Of a stretch of 64,000 nt of DNA, positions 16,507 through 24,933 are shown piece by piece. The number at the start of each line of letters is the position of its first letter. Positions within the stretch are counted from its first letter, which is position 1. The notes beneath the pieces were generated by a model, which had not been told where the DNA came from, made no database searches, and was given only the letters and a program-made list of their open reading frames with translations. Source of the DNA: Polaromonas sp. (GTDB taxonomy: Bacteria; Pseudomonadota; Gammaproteobacteria; Burkholderiales; Burkholderiaceae_C); assembly GCA_013297865.1 (NCBI GenBank), contig JAAFIP010000008.1, forward strand, positions 124,001-188,000, given 5' to 3'. Both the position numbers and the translations under genes were made by a program.

Positions 16507-16580
16507 GGTGGGATTGCGTATGCAAATCGACCGATTTCTGGTACCCCAGTATGAGGGCGATTTGCATACGCAATCCCACC
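16507..16580 (+). repeat. Structured hairpin element B (74 bp, plus reading)
   Basis: Inverted homologue of element A, 80 bp away. The 23-bp outer helix is fully Watson-Crick (GGTGGGATTGCGTATGCAAA with its complement). The loop region matches A except one base in the inner tetraloop. The A/B arrangement (minus copy, spacer, plus copy) is the same as E1/E2 at the other end of the cluster. Confidence 0.75.
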
Positions 16581-16656
16581 CGAGACCAAACCAGCCCCCC
16601 GTCTTCAAAAGCGCAGCTCAGGCCGATCTAAACAAAAAAAGCGACCAAGCTAAAAC

Positions 16657-17358
16657 CTACAACCCACATCCACGCAAAATCAACGACACCACATGCTCCG
16701 TCGCCCGAGCATGTTCCTTGGCGCTCAAATTTTTACGGCCTAGAACAGCAGACACCTGCACATCAAAGTCCGCATAGGTCTGCGTCGCTGCCCAAATGGT
16801 GAAAAACAAATGCATACCATCCACCGGGGCCATGCGCCCCGCGTCTACCCAGGCCTGCACAACGGCGGCCTTGCCTTGCACCAGCTTGCGCAGATCGGTG
16901 GACAGCAGCTCCTTGACCACCGGCGCACCATGTAGCAACTCGTTGGCAAACACCTTCGAGCCATCTGGCCGTTGGGCTGACAAAGCCATTTTGGCGCGTA
17001 TGTACTGCTCCAGCGCCTTGCGCGGGTCAGCGTCCAGTGTGATGCCGTGGGTAGGCACCAGCCAGTCGTTGAGAATGCGCGCCAGCACTGTGCGGTACAG
17101 CGCCTCTTTGCTGCCAAAGTAATAGTGCAAGTTGGCCTTGGGCAGCCCACTCGCCTGCGCAATGGCGGCCATGGTGGCGCCGCCAAAGCCTGCGCGCGCA
17201 AAAATGCTCTCTGCTGCCGCCAGAATCACGCGCTCGTTGGCCTGGCGGATCTGACCCTGGCTGCTGTCACTGTCCAGCGCCGGGTCAGCTTTGGCCTTGG
17301 CCTCGGGAGCGGTTCTCCTGGCTGTCACCACAGCATTTACTTTTGCGCTGCTTCCCAC
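16657..17358 (-). CDS. rutR: RutR-like TetR family regulator of pyrimidine use
   Basis: A 233-residue repressor with an N-terminal TetR HTH (about residues 39-90: ILAAAESIFARAGFGGATMA then GLPKANLHYYFGSKEALY) and a C-terminal ligand domain matching the RutR branch (WAATQTYADFD near the end). RutR binds uracil or thymine and releases its operator. Two sequences close to the RutR box occur at 10726 and 21122, in front of the catabolic and transporter units. It is the last gene of the minus-strand transporter operon; its start overlaps the end of the binding-protein gene by 22 bp. A GTG a few codons downstream is an alternative start. Confidence 0.82.
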   Translation of the reverse strand: MGSSAKVNAVVTARRTAPEAKAKADPALDSDSSQGQIRQANERVILAAAESIFARAGFGGATMAAIAQASGLPKANLHYYFGSKEALYRTVLARILNDWLVPTHGITLDADPRKALEQYIRAKMALSAQRPDGSKVFANELLHGAPVVKELLSTDLRKLVQGKAAVVQAWVDAGRMAPVDGMHLFFTIWAATQTYADFDVQVSAVLGRKNLSAKEHARATEHVVSLILRGCGL

Positions 17359-18347
17359 ACAGCATGCGAATAAGCAGCCTTGCCTGGGTCCTTCTTGATC
17401 ACGGGCGAGCTGCCGGTAGCGCCGGTCATCAGCACCTTGACAGTACGCTCATAAGCGGCTGGCTCCAAGTAGCCCATTTTTGGTGAGTTGGCATTGCCAA
17501 TGAGTTTGGCAATGTTTTCCATCTGGCGCGTTTGCACTTTCAGATTCGCGCTGCCAGACTTGTCCGCTGTCACCACTATTTTTGCCGCTTCGGCTGGGTT
17601 TTTCACCGCTTCATTCCAGCCTTTGAGTGTGGCTTTCACGAATTTGCCCATGCGTGCTACGAAGGCAGGGTCTTTCAAGTTAGCTTCCATCACATACAGG
17701 CCATCTTCCAGAGAAGCCACGCCCTGGTCTTCATAGAAGAAGGTGATCAGATCGCTTTCTTTTACGCCGGCATCAATGACCTGCCAGTATTCGTTGTAGA
17801 TCATGGTGGAGATGCAAGCGGCTTGGTTTTGCAGCAGCGGATCCACGTTGAAGCCTTGCTTCAAGACCTTCACGTCTTTGGTGGTGTCCAGGCCAAGCTT
17901 GGCCATGTAGCTCATGAACGGATATTCATTGCCGCCAAACCACACGCCCAGGGTCTTGCCTTTGAGGTCTTTCGGGCCCGTCACGCCACTGGCTTTTTTG
18001 CAGGTGAGCATCAGACCAGATTTGTTGAAAATCTGCGCCACGTTGACCAAGCCTGAGCCTGCTTCACGCGCGGCTAAGGCATCAGGCATCCAGTTCACGG
18101 CGATATCGGCTTGCTTGCCTACAAGGGCTTGCACCGGCGAAATATCCGGGCCACCGGGGCGGATCGTGACATCCAAGCCTGCTTCTTTGTAATAGCCTTT
18201 GGCGGCGGCAACGTAATAGCCTGCAAACTGGCTTTGCGCGACCCATTTCAGCTGGACAGTGACTTTCTCCTGCGCACTGGCTGCGAGGGCACTAAGGCCG
18301 ATTGCGCTGGCCAACAATGTCTTCATCAATTGGGAACTCATCTTCAT
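17337..18347 (-). CDS. ABC substrate-binding protein, NMT1/THI5-like
   Basis: 336 residues with a cleavable signal peptide ending near ALAASAQE (about residue 25). The mature part starts VTVQLKWVAQSQFAGYYVAAAKGYYKEAGLDVTI, the classic NMT1/THI5-like signature of periplasmic binding proteins for pyrimidine-type compounds (hydroxymethylpyrimidine, formylaminopyrimidine, riboflavin precursors, cytosine-like bases). It is followed in the operon by the RutR-like gene and preceded by two permeases and an ATPase. With RutR and PreTA next door, uracil, thymine or another pyrimidine is the likely ligand (inference). SD-like AAGGAG precedes the start. Confidence 0.86.
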   Translation of the reverse strand: MKMSSQLMKTLLASAIGLSALAASAQEKVTVQLKWVAQSQFAGYYVAAAKGYYKEAGLDVTIRPGGPDISPVQALVGKQADIAVNWMPDALAAREAGSGLVNVAQIFNKSGLMLTCKKASGVTGPKDLKGKTLGVWFGGNEYPFMSYMAKLGLDTTKDVKVLKQGFNVDPLLQNQAACISTMIYNEYWQVIDAGVKESDLITFFYEDQGVASLEDGLYVMEANLKDPAFVARMGKFVKATLKGWNEAVKNPAEAAKIVVTADKSGSANLKVQTRQMENIAKLIGNANSPKMGYLEPAAYERTVKVLMTGATGSSPVIKKDPGKAAYSHAVWEAAQK

Positions 18348-18406
18348 AAAAACTCCTTTGAATTAAACAAACAGACTTACCGAAACCACCTCAAAACCTT
18401 TTACTT

Positions 18407-19363
18407 TCATTTGACCCCTCGCACCGAAGGATGCCAAAACGCTGCCCTGCGCTCCAACTGCACTAGCAAGGAATAGGCCAGTGAACCCACCACCGCGGCC
18501 ACCACAATCGAGCTCCACACCAAAGGCATATTCATCTTGCCAGCCTCCGACGAAATCCGAAAACCGATGCCCTGTGTGGGCGAGCCGAAAAACTCGGCCA
18601 CGATGGCTCCAATCAAAGCCAGTGTCGCGTTCACCTTGAGCGCACCAAACATAAACGGCATGGCGGCTGGCAGCCTGAGCGCGAGCAAGGTTCGCCAGTA
18701 GCTGGCAGCGTAGCCGTGCATCAATTCAAGCTCTAGTTTGCCAGCCGCCTTGAGCCCGGCAAGGGTAGAAACCAGCATAGGAAAAAAGGTCATGAGCACC
18801 ACCACAGCAGCCTTGCTTTGCCATTCAAAGCCAAACCACATCACGGCAATTGGCGCCACACCGACCAAAGGAATCGCGCTGGTAAGTGACGCAATCGGCA
18901 GCAAGCCGCGCTGCAAAAAAGGCAAACGGTCAATCGCCACCGCCACCGCAAAGCCCAAGGCACAGCCCATCGCCCAGCCAAGCAAAACCGACTTGATCAC
19001 GGTCTGCACAAAGTCGCCCCACAGCTTGGGTGCGTGCTCGACCATGGACTGCACAATCATCGACGGCGGCGGCAAGATCACGCGTGGCACACCAAAAGCC
19101 ACCACCAGCACTTGCCAGAAATACACCAACCACAGCCCAAACAGCGCGGCGGTCAGTAGTCCTACAAAGCGATCACCATACCTCACTGCATCCAGCGCCG
19201 CCACGCGCTGAACGCTGTAAACAGCAGCAACGGCTATGCACAAACAGCCCAACCAAAATACGGGGCTGATCTTCGCTTCGCTGTCCCCCGGCGCAGGCAG
19301 CGCGAGCAGCAGAAGCAGCGCGAATACCGCGCACGCCAACACCAGCAGCACCGTCTTTTTCAT
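18407..19363 (-). CDS. ABC transporter permease (second of pair)
   Basis: A 318-residue BPD_transp_1 permease with an N-terminal hydrophobic helix (VLLVLACAVFALLLLLAL), a second helix and the core permease domain (ILPPPSMIVQSMVEHAPKLW, then ALIGAIVAEFFGS near residue 250). The start ATG 19361-19363 overlaps the stop of the first permease by 4 bp (ATGA). Longer in-frame starts lie inside that gene and are rejected. It pairs with the 295-residue permease to form a heterodimeric channel, as in other NMT1-linked systems. Confidence 0.87.
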   Translation of the reverse strand: MKKTVLLVLACAVFALLLLLALPAPGDSEAKISPVFWLGCLCIAVAAVYSVQRVAALDAVRYGDRFVGLLTAALFGLWLVYFWQVLVVAFGVPRVILPPPSMIVQSMVEHAPKLWGDFVQTVIKSVLLGWAMGCALGFAVAVAIDRLPFLQRGLLPIASLTSAIPLVGVAPIAVMWFGFEWQSKAAVVVLMTFFPMLVSTLAGLKAAGKLELELMHGYAASYWRTLLALRLPAAMPFMFGALKVNATLALIGAIVAEFFGSPTQGIGFRISSEAGKMNMPLVWSSIVVAAVVGSLAYSLLVQLERRAAFWHPSVRGVK

Positions 19364-20247
19364 CGGCCACCCCGCGATCTGAGCACCATGCGCTCCACCA
19401 GTGCAACCGCTCCAGTCAGCGTAAGCCCCAGCAAGGCTGACATCACCAGCGCAGACCAGATCTGTACCGTATTGCCGTAGTAAGAGCCCGTGAGCAGTCG
19501 GGCACCCAGCCCCGCTTCTGCGCCCGTGGGCAGCTCTGCCACCATCGCCCCCACCAGCCCCGCGGCCACGCCCACACGCAGCGCAGGAAACAAAAATGGC
19601 AGTGCTGCAGGCAAGCGCAGCCACCACAGGCTTTGCCATTTGCTGGCGGCATAGGTATGCATCATTTCGGTTTCAATCACCTGCGGCGAGCGCAGGCCCT
19701 GCACCATCGCCACCGTGACCGGGAAGAAGCACAAATACATCGCAATCGTGGCCTTGGGCGCGATGCCTGAAAACCCCAAGCTGCCCAGAATAATCAGCAC
19801 AATCGGTGCAATCGCCAGCACCGGCACCGTCTGCGAAGCCACGATCCACGGCAACAAGGCGCGGTCCAGCGTGCGTGAATGCACAATCAGCACGGCCAGC
19901 ACCAAGCCCAGCGCCGTGCCCATCACGAAGCCTGCGAGCGTGGATTGCGCGGTGATAAAGGTATGAAACAGCAAGTTGCGCGGCGAATCCAGCGGCCAAT
20001 CCACCAGGCTTTCCCACAAGTCCATTGCCACCTGATGCGGCGTGGGCATCATCGGGCGCTCCATGCCCATTGTCACGACGAGCAAATCCTGCCAGCCCCA
20101 GCCACCGTCCCGGTTATTCAGCACTCGCTCAATCGCCCCTTGAGCATTGAGCACCCACGCTGCCACATACCAAATCAGCATCAACGCCCCTGCGACCACC
20201 GCAATCGGCAAGCCTTGGTGCATCAGCGTAGCGCGCGATTTACTCAT
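19360..20247 (-). CDS. ABC transporter permease (first of pair)
   Basis: A 295-residue BPD_transp_1 permease with an N-terminal helix (LPIAVVAGALMLIWYVAAWV) and the core domain with TLAGFVMGTALGLVLAVLI and the EAA-type loop HTYAASKWQSLWWLRLP near residue 200. ATG 20245-20247 overlaps the ATPase stop by 8 bp, the same arrangement as in the other transporter at 1102-1109, so the two operons may share ancestry. Upstream in-frame starts lie inside the ATPase gene. Confidence 0.87.
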   Translation of the reverse strand: MSKSRATLMHQGLPIAVVAGALMLIWYVAAWVLNAQGAIERVLNNRDGGWGWQDLLVVTMGMERPMMPTPHQVAMDLWESLVDWPLDSPRNLLFHTFITAQSTLAGFVMGTALGLVLAVLIVHSRTLDRALLPWIVASQTVPVLAIAPIVLIILGSLGFSGIAPKATIAMYLCFFPVTVAMVQGLRSPQVIETEMMHTYAASKWQSLWWLRLPAALPFLFPALRVGVAAGLVGAMVAELPTGAEAGLGARLLTGSYYGNTVQIWSALVMSALLGLTLTGAVALVERMVLRSRGGR

Positions 20248-21082
20248 GGTGGCCGTCTGCCAAAGCCTCGCGCACTTCATGCGCCAGCGCGATAAATTGC
20301 GGACTGTCGCGCAGCCCCAAATGCCGCGCATCGGGCAAGGTGGATTCGATCACCTTGACGATGCGCCCTGGCCGTGGTGACATCACCACGATGCGGGTGG
20401 AGAGATAGACGGCCTCGGCAATCGAGTGCGTCACAAACACCACCGTGCGCTTTTCGCGCTGCCACAGCTGCTGCAATTGCTCATTGAGCCGGTCTCGGGT
20501 GATCTCATCGAGTGCGCCGAAGGGCTCGTCCATCATCAACAGCTTGGGCTCAAACGAAAGCGCGCGCGCGATCGAGACGCGCTGCTGCATGCCGCCCGAG
20601 AGCTGCCAGGGGTATTTGTTTTCAAAACCGTTCAGGCTCACGCGCGCCAGATGCTCGGTGGCAATGCTGCGCGCTTTGTCCTTGGAATGCCCCATGATTT
20701 GCAAAGGAAGCGTCACATTGGCCAGCACTGTGCGCCAGGGAAACAGCGCTGGCGCTTGAAACACATAGCCATAAGCCCGCGCCAGCCGCGCATCATGGGG
20801 CGACACGCCATTGACCAAGACCGAGCCCGCGCTGATTTGCTCCAAGTCGGCAATCACGCGCATCAAGGTGGTTTTGCCGCAGCCAGACGGCCCGATCAGG
20901 GACACGAACTCGCCTTGGCCGATATCCAGATCAATATCGCTCAAGGCATGCACAGGATGGTCGACCGTTTGGTAGACCACGCTGGCGTTGCGCACCTGCA
21001 CCGCCATGCTTTTGGCATGACTGGTTGCCAGCGGGACGGTGGTGTTGCCTGCCTGTGCGTTAGGAGTTTCAGAAATCGTCAT
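20240..21082 (-). CDS. ABC transporter ATP-binding protein for NMT1-type importer
   Basis: 280 residues. Walker A GPSGCGKTT near residue 70, Q-loop FQAPALFPW near 112, signature LSGGMQQR near 165, Walker B LLMMDEPFGALD near 184 and VTHSIAEAVYLS near 220. It is the first gene of the transporter operon. ATG 21080-21082 is chosen over a TTG two codons upstream. About 40 bp further upstream lies a RutR-type palindrome, so the operon is probably induced by pyrimidines. Confidence 0.88.
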   Translation of the reverse strand: MTISETPNAQAGNTTVPLATSHAKSMAVQVRNASVVYQTVDHPVHALSDIDLDIGQGEFVSLIGPSGCGKTTLMRVIADLEQISAGSVLVNGVSPHDARLARAYGYVFQAPALFPWRTVLANVTLPLQIMGHSKDKARSIATEHLARVSLNGFENKYPWQLSGGMQQRVSIARALSFEPKLLMMDEPFGALDEITRDRLNEQLQQLWQREKRTVVFVTHSIAEAVYLSTRIVVMSPRPGRIVKVIESTLPDARHLGLRDSPQFIALAHEVREALADGHHE

Positions 21083-21121
21083 GGCCAAGGTAAAAATTTG
21101 CTTTCGTGACAGGTCGAAAAG

Positions 21122-21137
21122 CTAACCAATTGGTCAA
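21122..21137. promoter_or_regulatory. RutR-type operator upstream of the ABC transporter operon
   Basis: On the minus strand it reads TTGACCAATTGGTTAG, matching the RutR palindrome TTGACCAnnTGGTCAA at 14 of 16 positions (n counted as matches). It is about 40 bp before the ATPase start. Together with the site before preT, it links uptake and catabolism in one regulon. Confidence 0.75.
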
Positions 21138-21274
21138 CATTTCAAACAAATGTAAGCGATTTTCGTGCCAGAAAGCACAGCGAAAACCCCGATTCCAGTC
21201 CGTAGCTGGTCACTCAGCGCTGCAGAGCTACGCGATTAACATTTGCACGCAGTTGCGGTGGCTTCGGCAAGCGC

Positions 21275-21709
21275 TTACCAGCCCAGCGCTTTCAAATCCT
21301 CTGCGTCCAAACGATCAGGCACGCCATTGCGAATGAGCGCGGCAAATTCTTCATCGGGAATCATGCTGGTCAGGCAATACAGGCGCGTGCTGCCGGTGTT
21401 CTTCACCACATGGGTGCCACCGGGGCGCACGAGCAAGGTGGAGCCGGGCTGCAAAGGGATTTGCCCTGCATCGGTGATGGCGATGCCCTGGCCGTGCAGC
21501 ACGACGAAGGTCTCGTGCGCGGCGCGGTGCGCGTTGGGCGGGGTTTCTCCGCCTACGTCAAAAATCTCGATCACCTGCACGAAATCCACCCCATCGGTGG
21601 TCGGGTCTACCAGCAGCACGAATTTGTTGGTCTCCCCTGTGGCGATGCGAAAGACGGGGTGTTGGGTAGCGCTTTTGTAAACGTCTGCGAGGGCGGCGGC
21701 GGGTGTCAT
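21275..21709 (-). CDS. Small cupin-domain protein
   Basis: A 144-residue single-cupin protein. The cupin motif positions are seen as GGETPPNAHRAAHETFVVLHGQG (near residue 54, His and Glu metal ligands) and a second block PGSTLLVRPGGTHVVKNTG (near 88, His). Its ATG overlaps the stop of the upstream isochorismatase-family gene by 4 bp, so the two proteins are made together. Function is unknown. In a pyrimidine locus it might process an unstable ring-opening intermediate or act as a sensor, but nothing in the sequence settles this. Confidence 0.8.
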   Translation of the reverse strand: MTPAAALADVYKSATQHPVFRIATGETNKFVLLVDPTTDGVDFVQVIEIFDVGGETPPNAHRAAHETFVVLHGQGIAITDAGQIPLQPGSTLLVRPGGTHVVKNTGSTRLYCLTSMIPDEEFAALIRNGVPDRLDAEDLKALGW

Positions 21710-22500
21710 GCGATTCCTTGAAATTCTGTGCTGAGTGTGGTGAAGCCAAAGCATTGGCGCACGTTGTACAAAGTGGCTTGCCAGCAAAACTCGGGTGATG
21801 TGGTGGCGCTGGCATCTTCCAGAAGAATCGTGTCGTAACCCGCGAAATTGGCATCCATCAGCGTGGCCAGCACGCATTGATCCGCATTCACGCCCGCAAA
21901 GAGCAAGGTCTGCATGCCCATTTGCCGCAAGCTGCTGTCCAGCGGCGTATCCCAAAAGCCGCTCATGCGGAATTTGTCGATGCAGATGTCGGTGGAGTGC
22001 GGCTTTAGTTCATCGACCACGGCTGCGCCCCAGCTGTCCTTCTCCAGCACTTTGGTCGATAGAGCAGTGGCCTTTGCCCCCACGCCAGGGGATTGGCCAT
22101 CGGGGTTGTACACATGCAGCGCAGCGGGGCTCAGGTTGGCGCGGTCTGGCCGGTTGCCCCAGTTGACCCACAACACGGGCAGGCCTTGGCTGCGCCAGGA
22201 GGGCAGCAGCCGGGCCAGCGGCGCTATCGGCTGGCGCGCAGCAGAAATATCCACGCCAATCGATGCAAGCCAGCCCTGCGGGTGACAGAAATCGTTTTGC
22301 ATGTCAATCACGATCAGTGCCGTGCGGTTCAAATCCAGTGTGAGCGTTTTGCCATGCGCGGCAATCGTATGTGCTCGAGGCGCGGGCGCTGTGCGGCGTG
22401 TGAGGTCGGCATGGGTTGCGTTGACTTGCCATGCGTTGGCTGCGTGGCTGCCCAATCTGAGCAGAGCGGGCAGCGGGGCGGTAGGGTCAGAATCGGGCAT
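21706..22500 (-). CDS. Isochorismatase-family cysteine hydrolase, RutB-like
   Basis: 264 residues. Catalytic Asp in ALIVIDMQNDF (near residue 66), Lys in TDICIDKFRMSGFWDTPLDS (near 170) and nucleophilic Cys in GVNADQCVLATLMDA (near 203) form the Asp-Lys-Cys triad. KFRMSGF.NTPLDS-like residues match the RutB ureidoacrylate/peroxyureidoacrylate amidohydrolase branch. No rutA gene is visible in the window, so it probably acts on another ureido or carbamoyl compound. It is first in a two-gene unit with the cupin and divergent from dsbD. Confidence 0.8.
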   Translation of the reverse strand: MPDSDPTAPLPALLRLGSHAANAWQVNATHADLTRRTAPAPRAHTIAAHGKTLTLDLNRTALIVIDMQNDFCHPQGWLASIGVDISAARQPIAPLARLLPSWRSQGLPVLWVNWGNRPDRANLSPAALHVYNPDGQSPGVGAKATALSTKVLEKDSWGAAVVDELKPHSTDICIDKFRMSGFWDTPLDSSLRQMGMQTLLFAGVNADQCVLATLMDANFAGYDTILLEDASATTSPEFCWQATLYNVRQCFGFTTLSTEFQGIA

Positions 22501-22659
22501 GGGTCAGCAAAGCGGTGCGTCGGTTAGGATGATGAAGGATTAAACTCAAATACGCTGTGGGTCAGCTTATTGGGGTTTTTGAAGCGATTTCCATGCCAAA
22601 GCTGACGTTGTAAACCTTGTTACGGAACTTCCAGAGACGTCGCACAGTCGATAACTACT

Positions 22660-24906
22660 ATGGTCAAATTACTACGTCGCAGTCTTTGCGCCGCTCTTTT
22701 TTTAATAGCTGCTCCCGCGGTATTTCATTGGGCTGGAGCCCAGAATCTCTCTCAAAATACAGCCAAAACGGTGGTCACCACACCCCAGGTGCGTGCTGAG
22801 CTGCTGGCCTATGCGCCCGATGGCGTGGAGCCGGGAAAACCCGTGATGGTGGGGCTGCAGATCACCCACAAACCCGAGTGGCACACCTACTGGAAGAACT
22901 CCGGCGACTCGGGCCAGCCCACCGAGCTGCAGTGGACCTTGCCAGCGGGCGTGACCGCGGGGGAAGTGCAGTGGCCCACACCCAAGAAGATTCCGATTGG
23001 CACCCTGGCCAACTATGGCTACGAAGGCACCGTGCTGCTGCCCGTGCCGCTGGAAGTCAGCCAGCTGTTCCAGCCCGGTGTGCTCAGCAGCGAGCTGGAG
23101 GTCAAGCTCAAAGCGATCTGGCTGGTGTGCAAGCAGGAGTGCATCCCCGAGGAAGGCGAGTTTGCCATCAAGATTCCGGTCAAGGGCTCTACCGCCTTGA
23201 GCGCCGGTGCCTTTGCCGCCGCCCAGGCCGCCAGCCCGCGCAGCGTGCCTAACCTGGACGTAGGCAGCAGCACCGCCCGTATCCAGGGCGAGCGGCTGGA
23301 GTTCAGCATCCACAATTTGCCGGTGTCGCTGCGCGGCACGCCTTTGGCCCTGTTTCCTGAAACTCCCGAGGTGCTGCACAACGCAGCCGTCGCGGGCAAA
23401 GACTGGACCCAGGCCTGGCAAGGTGCGGTATGGACGGCCAGCATGCCGGTGTCCAGCCAGCGCAGCGCCAGCCCCGGCATGATGCCGGTGGTGCTGGCTA
23501 CTGAAGATGGCAAACAGGCTTACCGCGCCGAAGCCCGCGTCATCGGTGAATGGCCCAAGGTGGCCGCGCCAGCCCAGGTGTCGCCTGAGCTGGCCGCTGC
23601 ACTCAAGGCCAATGCCGCCAGCCAGCAGGCCCCCGTCAATGCCGCAGGTCAGGCGGCCAACGCAAGCGACGCCATGGGTTTGCTGCCCGCGCTGCTGCTG
23701 GCCTTGCTGGGCGGTATGGTGCTGAACCTGATGCCCTGTGTGTTCCCGGTGCTGGCGATCAAGGTGATGGGTTTTACCCAGCAGGCCCATCTGTCCAGCC
23801 GCACCGGCGGCGAGCAGGTCGGTGGCAGATCATCGATGGCCAGCACGGGTCTGGCTTACACCGTGGGCGTGGTGCTGAGCTTTGTGGCGCTGGGCGGCCT
23901 GATGCTGGCGCTGCGTGCAGGCGGCGAGGCCCTGGGCTGGGGCTTTCAGCTGCAGTCGCCCGTGGTGGTGGCGGTGCTGGCGGCGCTGTTCACCCTGATC
24001 GGGCTGAACCTGCTGGGCGTGTTTGAGGTGGCCAATGTGCTGCCTTCGAGCCTGGCCACGTTGCAGGCCAAGAATCCGCAGATCGATGCCCTGCTCTCGG
24101 GTGTGCTGGCGGTGGCTGTGGCCTCGCCGTGCACCGCGCCTTTCATGGGGGCCTCGCTGGGCTTTGCACTGGGCCTGCCCGCTTGGCAAGCCCTGTCGGT
24201 GTTTGCCGTGCTGGGCCTGGGCATGGCCTTGCCCTATCTGGCGGCCAGCCTGTCACCAGCGGTTGCGCGCCTGTTGCCAAGGCCCGGTGCCTGGATGGAT
24301 GTGTTCAAAAAGCTCATGGCCTTTCCCATGTTTGCCACGGTGGCGTGGCTGGTGTGGGTGCTGGGCCAGCAAAGCGGTGTGGACGGCGCAGGGGCGCTGC
24401 TCTTGCTGCTGGTGGGCATCAGCATGCTGGCCTGGGGGCTGTCACTGCGCGGGCGCTCAAAGGCTACAGTTGCTACACTTTCAGTAGCTGCCCTCGCGGC
24501 ATTTTATTGGGCTGCAGGCTCCTACATTACCCAAAATGCACCTGACAATGTCGCTGCAGCCACGCCCCAGGGCTGGCAGGCTTGGCAGCCAGGCAAGGTG
24601 GATCAAATCCTGGCCCAAGGTCAGCCTGCATTTGTAGACTTCACCGCAGCTTGGTGCGTGACCTGCCAGCTGAACAAAAAAACCACCTTGAATGATGCCC
24701 AGGTGCTGGCTGATTTCAGCGCCAAGAAGGTGCAGCTGCTGCGCGCCGACTGGACGCGCCGTGACCCCGCCATCACCCAGGCACTGGCCGCATTGGGTCG
24801 CCAGGGCGTACCGGTGTATGTGCTGTACAAACCTGGCAGTGCCCCTGTGGTGATGTCGGAAATTCTGAGCGCAGGCGAAGTACGCGCCGCCATCGCTAAA
24901 CTGTGA
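22660..24906 (+). CDS. dsbD: Thiol:disulfide interchange protein DsbD
   Basis: 748 residues. It carries electrons from cytoplasmic thioredoxin across the inner membrane to periplasmic thiol proteins. It has an N-terminal periplasmic domain with CKQEC near residue 157. The membrane domain of about eight helices has redox Cys in LMPCVFP (near 360) and SPCTAPF (near 488). The C-terminal thioredoxin domain has WCVTC (665 and 668). Two dispersed-repeat copies are translated in frame: one makes up the signal peptide core and cleavage region (about 14-27, LIAAPAVFHWAGAQ), the other most of the last membrane helix (about 607-620). A redoxin gene follows after 27 bp. Confidence 0.92.
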   Translation: MVKLLRRSLCAALFLIAAPAVFHWAGAQNLSQNTAKTVVTTPQVRAELLAYAPDGVEPGKPVMVGLQITHKPEWHTYWKNSGDSGQPTELQWTLPAGVTAGEVQWPTPKKIPIGTLANYGYEGTVLLPVPLEVSQLFQPGVLSSELEVKLKAIWLVCKQECIPEEGEFAIKIPVKGSTALSAGAFAAAQAASPRSVPNLDVGSSTARIQGERLEFSIHNLPVSLRGTPLALFPETPEVLHNAAVAGKDWTQAWQGAVWTASMPVSSQRSASPGMMPVVLATEDGKQAYRAEARVIGEWPKVAAPAQVSPELAAALKANAASQQAPVNAAGQAANASDAMGLLPALLLALLGGMVLNLMPCVFPVLAIKVMGFTQQAHLSSRTGGEQVGGRSSMASTGLAYTVGVVLSFVALGGLMLALRAGGEALGWGFQLQSPVVVAVLAALFTLIGLNLLGVFEVANVLPSSLATLQAKNPQIDALLSGVLAVAVASPCTAPFMGASLGFALGLPAWQALSVFAVLGLGMALPYLAASLSPAVARLLPRPGAWMDVFKKLMAFPMFATVAWLVWVLGQQSGVDGAGALLLLLVGISMLAWGLSLRGRSKATVATLSVAALAAFYWAAGSYITQNAPDNVAAATPQGWQAWQPGKVDQILAQGQPAFVDFTAAWCVTCQLNKKTTLNDAQVLADFSAKKVQLLRADWTRRDPAITQALAALGRQGVPVYVLYKPGSAPVVMSEILSAGEVRAAIAKL
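22700..22740 (-). repeat. Dispersed ~45-bp repeat, copy 5 (dsbD signal peptide)
   Basis: Plus-strand core AATAGCTGCTCCCGCGGTAT then CATTGGGCTGGAGCC. Read in frame it encodes IAAPAVFHWAGA, the hydrophobic end and cleavage region of the DsbD signal peptide. Confidence 0.87.
24466..24520 (-). repeat. Dispersed ~45-bp repeat, copy 6 (dsbD last membrane helix)
   Basis: A diverged copy: AGTAGCTGCCCTCGCGGCAT then TTATTGGGCTGCAGGC. Read in the same frame as copy 5 it encodes VAALAAFYWAAG within the last hydrophobic segment before the thioredoxin domain. Confidence 0.75.
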
Positions 24907-24933
24907 CTGTAGTTTTATGAACGGAGTATCACC

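Larger units (their letters stand above)
16276..16656. other. 381-bp gene-free region with paired hairpin elements
   Basis: Lies between the convergent hyuC and the RutR-like gene. No gene is supported. It contains two inverted 74-bp hairpin elements (16353-16426 and 16507-16580) and a small GGTAG-CGCA-CTACC hairpin at 16436-16449. Confidence 0.7.
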
